From an uncultured Gammaproteobacteria bacterium (GTDB taxonomy: Bacteria; Pseudomonadota; Gammaproteobacteria; Acidiferrobacterales; CAJVXG01), in assembly GCA_913009215.1 (NCBI GenBank), contig CAJVXG010000025.1, positions 1 to 13,258 on the forward strand: 13,258 nt of DNA, read 5' to 3'. Below the pieces are notes generated by a model, which was given only the letters and a program-made list of their open reading frames with translations, had not been told where the DNA came from and searched no databases. Every line of letters begins with the position of its first letter. Positions within the stretch are counted from its first letter, which is position 1. Both the position numbers and the translations under genes were made by a program. Positions 5,991 through 12,764 of the stretch are shown one piece after another.

Positions 5991-6009
5991 ATTGCAAATG
6001 ACAGGAAAA

Positions 6010-7803
6010 TTAATCCGCCTCCCTTTCAATATTGCAACAGTGTTTATTGACAGGCAAATCTGTGCCTGATTGCAATATACTTTTGCTGACCGGATTCGAA
6101 CGGAAGGCGGTAAACCCCTTTAATCCAAGGTTATATGCCTGTTCATATAATAAACGATACTTTTCATAGGGGTAGTCATGGGGAATATTGATCGTTTTTG
6201 AAATGGCATTATCTACATAGGGTTGTAATGCGGCCTGCATATCCACATGCTCTTCTGGCGTGACCTGATAGCTGTTAACAAAATAAGCGGGTAACTTCAT
6301 GTCTCCATATTGCTGTTTCCACAAACGATAGGCATAGTCTTCAAGGGTATGCTCCAGGTAGCTATTGTCTTCCTGCAATATTCGTCGCCTTTGTATGAAA
6401 TCAAAAACAGGTTCAATGCCACTGGAAATGTTGTTGGCCAACAGGCTAATAGTGCCGGTTGGAGCTATGGCGATCAAATGACTATTGCGTATGCCGTATT
6501 TTGCAATATCTTCCTGAATTTCTGTTGGCAAGGACTGAACAAACCGTGATTCAAGGAAGGCATCTTTTTCATAATACGGGAATACCCCGCGCTCCCTGGC
6601 CAGGTCGATTGAAGTTCGGTAGGCCGTATGGCAAATCGTACTTATAATCCTTGTTGCCAATTTCATAGACGATGGATCGCCATAGCGAACACCGAGCATG
6701 GCAAGCATGTCTGCCAACCCGGTAATGCCAAGGCCTATTCTGCGAGAACCTTGCGCCTGTTCTTTCTGTTCAGGTAATGGATAATGTGACAGATCAATTA
6801 CGTTATCCAGAAAACGGACGGCCACTTTCACGGTATTTCCCAGGCCATCAAAATCAAGACTGGTCGATGAAGTAAATGGCTTGCTTACAAAACTGGTCAG
6901 ATTAATAGAACCCAGATCACAGGCACCATAAGGAGGCAGCGGTATTTCACCGCATGGATTAGTGCAGCTGATATGTTCCCGATAATACAGGTTGTTATTG
7001 TTATTAATATGGTCAGAAAACAGGACGCCTGGTTCGGCATAGTCGTAGGTGGCACGTATTATTTTTTGCCATAGCTTCACTGCATCTACTTTACATACAG
7101 TCTTGTTATACTGATCTTGTTCTAAAGGAAAGATCAATGGCCAAGATTGATTGTTCTTGACCGCCTGCATGAAGGCGTCCGATATCAACACAGACAGGTT
7201 GAAGTGACGTAGCGCATGGGCCTCCTGTTTTGCGATAATAAAATCTTCAATATCGGGGTGGTCACATCTCAGAGTTGCCATCATGGCGCCTCGCCGGGTT
7301 CCTGTAGATAACAGAGTCTCGCACATCGTATCCCAGATACGCATGAAGGAGACAGGCCCGGATGCCGTAGCTCCAACCCTCTGCGTCGGGAATCCTTTGG
7401 GGCGCAGGGAGGAGAAATCATAACCAACACCACCGCCTTGTTGCATGGTAATGGCGCCTTGTCTCAGGGCATCGAATATGCCACCTATGGAGTCATCAAT
7501 TCGGCCCATGACAAAACAATTAAAGAGGGTGACCTGTTTGTCCGTCCCGGCACCAGCCAGTATTCTTCCGCCAGGAAGAAAGCGAAAATTCTGGAGTATG
7601 CCTAGAAACCGGTTAGTCCAGAAAGAGGACTTTGATGGCTCTGGTTCAGATTTGGCTATAGCACAGGCTACACGTCTCCACGTTTCCTCAATACCAGACT
7701 CCTTTATACAACCAGCGTTGTAACAATATTTATTTGACCAAATCTTTTTGGAGATTGGTGTATGGATATTGGTAGTGGCTGTGTTCGCTGCCATACTGGA
7801 CAT
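6010..7803 (-). CDS. nrdJ: Adenosylcobalamin-dependent (class II) ribonucleotide reductase
   Basis: This 597-residue enzyme reduces ribonucleotides to deoxyribonucleotides using a radical made from adenosylcobalamin, so it needs no oxygen and no second subunit. The N-terminus shows the IEETWRRVACAIA helix (38-50). Core residues are Asn282, Cys284 and Glu286 in TNPCGEIPLPP; Cys284 is the thiyl-radical cysteine. Cys96 (LFNCFV) and Cys295 are the redox pair, with the same 11-residue spacing from Cys284 to Cys295 as in the Thermotoga enzyme. The PTGTISLLANNISSGIEPVF loop (449-467 region) is intact, and the C-terminal tail ends with adjacent Cys589-Cys590, the likely thioredoxin-reduced shuttle cysteines. 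No N-terminal ATP-cone is obvious. Length fits the shorter NrdJ group. Start could be ATG 7803 or 7794; no good Shine-Dalgarno is seen, and it begins 16 bp after the upstream gene, suggesting translational coupling. Regulation is probably through the FNR-type promoter at 8302-8351. Confidence 0.95.
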   Translation of the reverse strand: MSSMAANTATTNIHTPISKKIWSNKYCYNAGCIKESGIEETWRRVACAIAKSEPEPSKSSFWTNRFLGILQNFRFLPGGRILAGAGTDKQVTLFNCFVMGRIDDSIGGIFDALRQGAITMQQGGGVGYDFSSLRPKGFPTQRVGATASGPVSFMRIWDTMCETLLSTGTRRGAMMATLRCDHPDIEDFIIAKQEAHALRHFNLSVLISDAFMQAVKNNQSWPLIFPLEQDQYNKTVCKVDAVKLWQKIIRATYDYAEPGVLFSDHINNNNNLYYREHISCTNPCGEIPLPPYGACDLGSINLTSFVSKPFTSSTSLDFDGLGNTVKVAVRFLDNVIDLSHYPLPEQKEQAQGSRRIGLGITGLADMLAMLGVRYGDPSSMKLATRIISTICHTAYRTSIDLARERGVFPYYEKDAFLESRFVQSLPTEIQEDIAKYGIRNSHLIAIAPTGTISLLANNISSGIEPVFDFIQRRRILQEDNSYLEHTLEDYAYRLWKQQYGDMKLPAYFVNSYQVTPEEHVDMQAALQPYVDNAISKTINIPHDYPYEKYRLLYEQAYNLGLKGFTAFRSNPVSKSILQSGTDLPVNKHCCNIEREAD

Positions 7804-7819
7804 AAAGAGTTGCTATGTG

Positions 7820-8275
7820 CTATTCGGAAATAACATAGGGTAGTTTTTCTGGTAAATGTTTTCGTATTGTATCCGCATCCTGTTTTGCCAGATTTTTGTC
7901 CAGTTCACAGACTATCAGCCTTGCAGTCCGGGGCTCGAGTTTCTTTCTCAAACTGCCCAGAAGGCCAGAGGGCGCTATAAGAACCAATCTCTCAAATGAT
8001 TGCTGTTTGGAGCATTCATTCAGATGATCTGCAATATGTTTTGCAAATTTATCAAGTTCATACGCCTTGGGAGAGGTCCTTGCTTCAAGTGCATGTCGTC
8101 CTGAACCATAGCGATCCTTGGTTCTGCCAGGAAGGTCCGAGGTAAGCTCTCTTTCATGCAGATGTCCCTCAGGGTGAATCAACACCTCCAGCTCTTTCAG
8201 GTCTGACAACTGTGGATCGGATAGAAATATTCTTGCTCTGGTGCTGTCGGCTACCACAATCCAGACTTTGGTCAT
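7820..8275 (-). CDS. Host-attachment / BaeRF-family protein
   Basis: This 151-residue protein belongs to the family annotated 'protein required for attachment to host cells' (Host_attach), recognised by KVWIVVADSTRARIF (3-17), the central RYGSGRHALEARTSPKAYE stretch (55-73) and LVLIAPSGLLGSLRKKL (97-113). This family has been placed with bacterial relatives of the release factor eRF1 (BaeRF), so a ribosome-linked role is possible; the attachment name comes from one early study and is a weak guide here. The start at ATG 8275 is preferred over the upstream in-frame start at 8305, because AAGGGGG (8280-8286) lies 4 bases before it and the family N-terminus begins there. It is the first gene of the operon with nrdJ, 16 bp apart. 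An FNR/Anr box upstream points to expression at low oxygen. Confidence 0.85.
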   Translation of the reverse strand: MTKVWIVVADSTRARIFLSDPQLSDLKELEVLIHPEGHLHERELTSDLPGRTKDRYGSGRHALEARTSPKAYELDKFAKHIADHLNECSKQQSFERLVLIAPSGLLGSLRKKLEPRTARLIVCELDKNLAKQDADTIRKHLPEKLPYVISE

Positions 8276-8301
8276 GAGACCCCCTTGAACGCAAGTTATA
8301 T

Positions 8302-8351
8302 ACAAATAAAGGATATTCGAACAAGCTAATATATGCTTTGATGTGTATCAA
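8302..8351 (-). promoter_or_regulatory. FNR/Anr-activated class II promoter for the BaeRF-nrdJ operon
   Basis: TTGAT-GTGT-ATCAA at 8338-8351 matches the FNR/Anr consensus at all ten defined positions. On the minus strand a TATCCT hexamer (8315-8310; 4 of 6 to TATAAT) lies 22 bases downstream. That puts the box centre at -41.5 for a start near 8303, the standard class II FNR activation geometry. The predicted leader is about 28 nt and carries the AAGGGGG ribosome binding site. It is too short for a cobalamin riboswitch, and none is seen. Confidence 0.85.
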
Positions 8352-8447
8352 TAATAGCAGTGCAGCGCATATTTTATAACAAGTATCGCCTGGAGACTAA
8401 GAACAATGTTTTCTGGCAGCATGAGTCGGAGTAGGAATGAAAGACCA

Positions 8448-8459
8448 TGATAAATATCA
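8448..8459. promoter_or_regulatory. Second, weaker FNR-like site
   Basis: TGAT-AAAT-ATCA keeps the core of the FNR palindrome but lacks the outer T and A. It lies 109 bp upstream of the perfect box, between the eptA stop and the BaeRF promoter. It could be an auxiliary site or chance. The remaining stretch 8352-8531 holds no convincing gene or terminator; 8473-8516 contains a direct repeat of AACTCAG of no clear meaning. Confidence 0.3.
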
Positions 8460-8531
8460 GATTATCTAGGAACAACTCAGATGTGCAACCAAATAATTGG
8501 AAACTTTCAACTCAGGCTAATCGATTTCCTT

Positions 8532-10250
8532 TTATAAAACACATGATATACCACCACTATTCCTGAAAATATCCATTTTCCTGTCATAAATGGTTGTTTC
8601 AATTTCCATAAATCCCAATACCGTGTGAAAAATATTATCATGCGTGTATTTATTATTACGTTTTCTTAAAAGTTCTCTTGTATCAACATCATCAAAATTC
8701 TTACCGAACCAGACAATGGCGGGGATATGACGCTGTGTATCAGGCGCAATATAATTCGGGAGCCCATGGAGATATAATCGATTTTCCCCCAGAGACTCTC
8801 CGTGATCACTGACATAAAACATGGCGGTTTCAAAATGTTTATTATTCTGTTTCAGCAATCTTATAACTCTGGACAGAAAATAATCTGTATATAATATCGC
8901 GTTGTCATAGGCATTACTGATCTCCTCTTTGCTACAATCTTCAAGTTGACTTGTCCTGCAAACCGGGGTAAATCTCTCAAACTTCAATGGATACCTTTTA
9001 TAATACGCCGGGCCATGATTGCCTTTTTGATGCAGGACAATGAAAATATCGCCCCGCTGATGATTGTTTATATAGGTCTGGAGGCGACTTAGCATACCCA
9101 CATCCCTGCATTCAATATCACAAACAGGATTGGTATCGGGACTCTTGTAATTTTGATATGGAATTCTGTCAGATACGCCTTTTGAGCTGGAATTATTATC
9201 CAGCCAAAGTATATTTACTCCAGCATGTTTTAATACGTCAAGCACGTTTTCAGTTGATTGTGCTTTTTTATTGTTGAATTCGGAGCGGCCGTAAACGGAA
9301 AACATACAGGGAAGAGACACAGCGGTTGATGTGCCGCAACTCCAGAAATTGGTGAAACTAACCACGTTTTCTTTTTTTAATAATGGGTTGGTTTCTCTTG
9401 TATAGCCATTCAGGGAAAACCGGTCATATCGTGCGGTCTCGCCTACGACAAGAATGATAAGCTCTCTGTGTGTATCAGACGCCGGGATTCTTGCATCGAG
9501 ACCAATGGGTCTTAACGCATATGAATCTGGGCTATAAAGCCTGGTGATAAACTTTCCCGTGGAATAGATATAGTAACCAGGATTGGCATAGTATCGAAGC
9601 GCTTTATGTCCCCTGAAAAATGAACTATAAAAATCGCTGAACATAAAAATGGCCACCAGTACGCCTAATAAAGTCAGGCCAACCAACCTGGCTCTGGATG
9701 CCACTTCCCGCCATCCCGGTTTGAATACGATCTTTATCCTGTAGACAAGAAAAGACGGTAAAACACCCAAGAAAATAAAATACAATACCAGTTTGACGGT
9801 CAACAGATCCAGAGACTCGGCAACGTCTGTGTATACTACATTCCGGATCATGGAGTCATCAATGACCGTATTGTAACTATCCATAAAATAACCAGTAACA
9901 GATGAAACTAGCAGGACAGCAATAAGCACAGGTTTGGTAGTGTACCTGTAACAAGTCAGTGACAGAAAAAGTACAATAAATCCTGCAAACACCCAAACCA
10001 GTGAAATCAGGAACCCGGTATTTTTCAGGCTTACTGGATAAACCTCCAGCACATTTGAAAAGAACGCTGCGTTAGTAAAGATTATCAGGAAAACCGCAAC
10101 AAAAATAATTAACCTGGTGCTTGTGATATTGCGTATATAATTAGAAAATTCTTTTAACTTAAAAAGAAAACGAATTTCTGCTGGCAGCAGCTGGATCTTT
10201 TTACTGTATCCGGCAATCGCAAGGATACAACGAGGATAAATCTGTCGCAC
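8532..10250 (-). CDS. eptA: Lipid A phosphoethanolamine transferase (EptA/PmrC family)
   Basis: This 572-residue inner-membrane enzyme moves phosphoethanolamine from phosphatidylethanolamine to lipid A, lowering negative charge and sensitivity to polymyxins and other cationic peptides. About five membrane segments (47-65, 79-99, 107-123, 151-171, 188-206) precede a periplasmic sulfatase-fold domain. Conserved residues are Glu271 (VVGETAR), the nucleophile Thr309 (CGTSTA), Asp482 and His483 (SDHGESLGE), plus His412 (GNHGPAYY) and His495 (YLHGLPN) of the phosphoethanolamine-binding site. Cysteine pairs 305/315, 377/381 and 431/439 match the family disulfides. The GTG start at 10250 gives about 45 residues before the first membrane helix, longer than usual; no better downstream ATG exists. 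It lies last in a cluster with a PmrA/PmrB-like pair, with its own PmrA-type box upstream. No mobile element is nearby, so it looks like a native chromosomal gene rather than an acquired mcr gene. Confidence 0.95.
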   Translation of the reverse strand: MRQIYPRCILAIAGYSKKIQLLPAEIRFLFKLKEFSNYIRNITSTRLIIFVAVFLIIFTNAAFFSNVLEVYPVSLKNTGFLISLVWVFAGFIVLFLSLTCYRYTTKPVLIAVLLVSSVTGYFMDSYNTVIDDSMIRNVVYTDVAESLDLLTVKLVLYFIFLGVLPSFLVYRIKIVFKPGWREVASRARLVGLTLLGVLVAIFMFSDFYSSFFRGHKALRYYANPGYYIYSTGKFITRLYSPDSYALRPIGLDARIPASDTHRELIILVVGETARYDRFSLNGYTRETNPLLKKENVVSFTNFWSCGTSTAVSLPCMFSVYGRSEFNNKKAQSTENVLDVLKHAGVNILWLDNNSSSKGVSDRIPYQNYKSPDTNPVCDIECRDVGMLSRLQTYINNHQRGDIFIVLHQKGNHGPAYYKRYPLKFERFTPVCRTSQLEDCSKEEISNAYDNAILYTDYFLSRVIRLLKQNNKHFETAMFYVSDHGESLGENRLYLHGLPNYIAPDTQRHIPAIVWFGKNFDDVDTRELLRKRNNKYTHDNIFHTVLGFMEIETTIYDRKMDIFRNSGGISCVL

Positions 10251-10286
10251 TGAGGTCTCTGGGTGTAGGGTCTTTAGACAAGCCTC

Positions 10287-10319
10287 AGTTTATGCGCATA
10301 TTCTTAAGATAAGCTTAAT
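10287..10319 (-). promoter_or_regulatory. PmrA-type box and -10 for eptA
   Basis: On the minus strand ATTAAG-N5-CTTAAG (10319-10303) is a direct repeat of TTAAG with an 11-bp period, the PmrA/BasR operator pattern; on the plus strand it fits YTTAAK-N5-YTTAAK exactly. Ten bases after the second half-site lies TAAACT (10292-10287), a plausible -10. The box overlaps the last codons and stop of the sensor kinase gene. This would let the response regulator activate eptA separately from the upstream genes. Confidence 0.75.
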
Positions 10320-11682
10320 TTTGGTCTCTATAGGCTGGAAACTGGACACAAAAGACCAGGCCACTGCCGCGGTCTCTGTTGTGCAAGGAAATCTTGGCAT
10401 CATGCAATTCAGCAATTCGAAGGACAATGGACAACCCAAGACCAGTGCCATTGGACGTCCCTTCAGGTAAACGTTTAAAACGCTCAAAAATATGTCGGTG
10501 TTCTTCCTGTGAAATACCGGGCCCGGTATCGGTAACACACAACCTGGTTCCATTCTTGTCAACTTCGATACTGATGATTACCTTGCCTCGTTCGGGCGTA
10601 TAACGGATACCATTGTCAACCAGATTACGAATCATAATACCCAAAATATTGCTTTCTCCCTGTACCGGGCAGCTTTCACAATCGGTTTGCAAAGAGATTT
10701 CAATCGATTTATCAATTGCCATCTGCCCATAATCTGAAATCACGGAACGGGTGACGGCAAATAGATCAGTCTGTTCATTGTCCTGTACTGATTCCTGCGC
10801 ATCCATTCGGGCCATTGTCAGTAATTGCTCAACCAGGTGAGTTGCGCGATCAACTCCTTGAAGAATATTGTTTATAGTGTGCTTGAAAACTCCGGTATTG
10901 TCTGCGCGCTGTAACACCTGCGCCTGAGTTTTAATAGCTGCCAATGGTGTACGTAGTTCATGGGCCGCATCCCCTGTGAATCGTCGTTCATTTTCCAGTG
11001 CCCCGTGAAGTTTGACCAGTAATGTATTCAAGGATTCTATCAATGGAAGAACCTCTTGAGGTACCTGTTCGATACTTATAGGATCAAGGGAATCCGGATG
11101 ACGTCGACTGACTTCCCTGGCAAGTCGTTTTAATGGCGCCAAGCTGCGTCCTATGCTGAGCCAAACCAGCAACGCAAGGATCGGGATAAAAAATGCAAAA
11201 GGCATGAAAGTGTCTCGAATTATATCACCGGCCAGTTCGTTCCTGATGGCATAACTTTCAGCAACCTGGATGGATGTACCGGTTTCATCGTCACGAAGTG
11301 AGAAAGTACGCCACAGTTGATCATTGACCTTGTAATCCTGAAAACCGTGAACATCGGTGGTAAAGGGGAGCTTTGGTGCACTTGCAGATTGCAACATAAC
11401 GGCGCCATTGGCATATCGCACTACAACGGCGATTTTGGATTCATACTTGTGGCCACGTTTCTCAATAGGATTGATGATCTTAATTTTCTGCGCGCTTCTT
11501 TCCTTGGCTTCTTGTACTGCCAGCCCCAGCAATACCCGTGCGCTTTGCGCCAGATTGGCGTCGAATAATTCCTCCACCTCGTGTGTTGCGTCCCGGTATA
11601 CCCATATAAACACCATGCTGAGCGATAAAATATTAAGGGCTATCAGCAAAACAAGCAGGCGGCGGCGTATAGATGGTATCAA
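10315..11682 (-). CDS. pmrB: Sensor histidine kinase, PmrB/QseC-like
   Basis: This 455-residue inner-membrane kinase senses an envelope signal and phosphorylates the adjacent response regulator. Order of parts: short cytoplasmic start, membrane helix 1 (about 9-29), periplasmic sensor domain (about 31-158), membrane helix 2 (about 159-178), HAMP (179-230), HisKA domain with His241 in DAAHELRTPLAAI, and an ATPase domain with N box NLVDN (353-357), G1 DTGPG (385-389) and G2 GTGLGL (412-417). The periplasmic part (130 residues) is long for PmrB and closer to QseC, and shows no ExxE iron motif. The start is TTG 11682 with GGGAG about 7 bases upstream. The gene follows the regulator by 27 bp and its last bases carry the eptA operator. 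The symbol is given by context; the true ligand cannot be read from sequence. Confidence 0.88.
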   Translation of the reverse strand: MIPSIRRRLLVLLIALNILSLSMVFIWVYRDATHEVEELFDANLAQSARVLLGLAVQEAKERSAQKIKIINPIEKRGHKYESKIAVVVRYANGAVMLQSASAPKLPFTTDVHGFQDYKVNDQLWRTFSLRDDETGTSIQVAESYAIRNELAGDIIRDTFMPFAFFIPILALLVWLSIGRSLAPLKRLAREVSRRHPDSLDPISIEQVPQEVLPLIESLNTLLVKLHGALENERRFTGDAAHELRTPLAAIKTQAQVLQRADNTGVFKHTINNILQGVDRATHLVEQLLTMARMDAQESVQDNEQTDLFAVTRSVISDYGQMAIDKSIEISLQTDCESCPVQGESNILGIMIRNLVDNGIRYTPERGKVIISIEVDKNGTRLCVTDTGPGISQEEHRHIFERFKRLPEGTSNGTGLGLSIVLRIAELHDAKISLHNRDRGSGLVFCVQFPAYRDQN

Positions 11683-11709
11683 TGACTTACTCCCTGTTCG
11701 AGATTGGTA

Positions 11710-12393
11710 TTAACTAACATCAAGACGCGACCGTTCTTCCTTTTTTACGATGTAACCTACGCCACGTACCGTGTTGATAATGTCTTTACCAAGTTTTTTC
11801 CGCAATTTATGTATATGAACCTCTACAGTATTACTGTCGGGATTCTCATCCCTGCTATAGAGCGATTCTTCCAGCTGACCACGCGACAGAACTCGTCCGC
11901 TATTTTCCAGCAATGCCTGTAGTATGAAAAATTCACGTGCTGTTATATCAACAATCTTGCCGTTTTGCACAATAGTATGGCTGGCAGGATTAAGAATGAT
12001 GTCCCTGTATCTGATTTCCGGACTGGCCCTTCCGGAATGTCTGCGCATTAATGCACGAAGTCGTGCACACAGCTCATCCAGATCGAAGGGCTTGATCAGA
12101 TAATCATCGGCGCCGCTGTCCAGACCGGTAATACGATCCTGGACGGTATCTCGCGCGGTTAACAGAAGCACCGGGGTGTTAATGTTGTTTTTGCGCATAT
12201 GCATTAATGTGGTAATGCCATCCTGTTTTGGTAATCCAATATCCAGAACCACGGCGTCAAATGGCATAGCGTTGGCAAACCGTTCTGCGGAAACGCCATC
12301 CTGCGCCCACTCGACAACATAACCATCCTGCTCAAGACCGGCTTTTATTCCATCCCCAAGGATAAGATCGTCTTCCACTAGCAAAATACGCAT
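11710..12393 (-). CDS. pmrA: OmpR/PhoB-family response regulator, PmrA/QseB-like
   Basis: This 227-residue DNA-binding regulator has a receiver domain (1-118) with the acidic pair Asp8/Asp9, phospho-acceptor Asp51 (VVLDIGLP), Thr79 and Lys101 (LIKPFD), followed by a winged-helix domain (about 127-220) with DITAREF and the SNTVEVHIHKLRKKLG recognition helix. The N-terminal MRILLVEDDLILGDGIKAGL pattern is characteristic of the QseB/PmrA subfamily. PmrA-type direct repeats occur before this gene (12634-12650) and before eptA (10303-10319), which supports the assignment and autoregulation. The ATG at 12393 has no strong Shine-Dalgarno; the predicted leader is long, about 218 nt, and contains a small ORF. 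Confidence 0.92.
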   Translation of the reverse strand: MRILLVEDDLILGDGIKAGLEQDGYVVEWAQDGVSAERFANAMPFDAVVLDIGLPKQDGITTLMHMRKNNINTPVLLLTARDTVQDRITGLDSGADDYLIKPFDLDELCARLRALMRRHSGRASPEIRYRDIILNPASHTIVQNGKIVDITAREFFILQALLENSGRVLSRGQLEESLYSRDENPDSNTVEVHIHKLRKKLGKDIINTVRGVGYIVKKEERSRLDVS

Positions 12394-12440
12394 AACGTCA
12401 CTACATTATCATTATTGTTACTTTAGCTGCCAGTTTCTCT

Positions 12441-12557
12441 TTAGGCTGTGTTGAAAATAAAACACTCAACATTTGCGCACTCGATATGATTTTCGTTCAC
12501 AACCTCGAAAGACACTGGTATGGCAAGTCTCAGCTTTGCACCATGTGTACTACTCAT
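12441..12557 (-). CDS. Possible 38-residue small ORF in the regulator leader
   Basis: An ATG at 12557, with AGGA eight bases upstream, opens 38 codons ending at TAA 12441, 47 bases before the response regulator start. An in-frame ATG at 12566 would add three residues. The peptide begins MSSTHGAKLRLAIPVSFEVV and has two cysteines near the end; it has no signal peptide or membrane helix, and I do not recognise it. An open frame this long can occur by chance, so the ribosome binding site and its position just after a predicted regulated promoter are the only support. It could be a leader peptide that tunes translation of the regulator. Confidence 0.3.
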   Translation of the reverse strand: MSSTHGAKLRLAIPVSFEVVNENHIECANVECFIFNTA

Positions 12558-12617
12558 TAATAACATCCTGATTTACCTATAGATTTCGTAGCCGTAGGGG
12601 GTTTTGTAGCTAAGCTG

Positions 12618-12650
12618 AGTCTAGTGGGGGTTTCTTAAATCACCCTTAAG
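12618..12650 (-). promoter_or_regulatory. PmrA-type box and -10 for the response-regulator operon
   Basis: On the minus strand CTTAAG-N5-TTTAAG (12650-12634) matches YTTAAK-N5-YTTAAK at every position. Ten bases after it lies TAGACT (12623-12618), a -10 candidate with the same spacing and nearly the same sequence as TAAACT at eptA. A transcript would start near 12611 and have a leader of about 218 nt. This indicates positive autoregulation. Confidence 0.75.
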
Positions 12651-12679
12651 AAAAGGCAAAAACAGGCCATCTGGCGTGC

Positions 12680-12712
12680 TTGCCTGATCAACGACAAGTA
12701 ATATGCAGGCAA
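12680..12712 (+). repeat. Inverted repeat upstream of the terminal gene
   Basis: TTGCCTG (12680-12686) and CAGGCAA (12706-12712) form a perfect 7-bp inverted repeat with a 19-base spacer. TGATCAA also occurs twice nearby (12685 and 12721 regions). These could be operator sequences for the plus-strand gene starting at 12765. No U-run follows, so it is not a terminator. Confidence 0.35.
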
Positions 12713-12764
12713 TCCAGATATGATCAATAAACCAGTGTCTTAATCAAATAGCGGATAGAGGCTA

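Larger units (their letters stand above)
12394..12764. other. Intergenic region between the regulator and the terminal gene
   Basis: This 371-bp region holds the divergent control sequences for the response regulator (minus) and the terminal exported-protein gene (plus). It contains a PmrA-type box with -10 facing the regulator (12618-12650), a 38-codon ORF in the regulator leader (12441-12557) and an inverted repeat (12680-12712) before the plus-strand gene. I see no clear plus-strand promoter. Confidence 0.6.

Noticed and set aside
8276..8351. Cobalamin riboswitch upstream of nrdJ
   Set aside because: The predicted leader is about 28 nt, and no B12-box-like sequence is seen. The FNR-type promoter explains the region better.
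8532..10250. eptA as a mobile mcr-type colistin-resistance gene
   Set aside because: Motifs are shared with MCR, but there is no IS element or plasmid gene nearby. The adjacent PmrA/PmrB-like genes and PmrA boxes indicate a native chromosomal locus.
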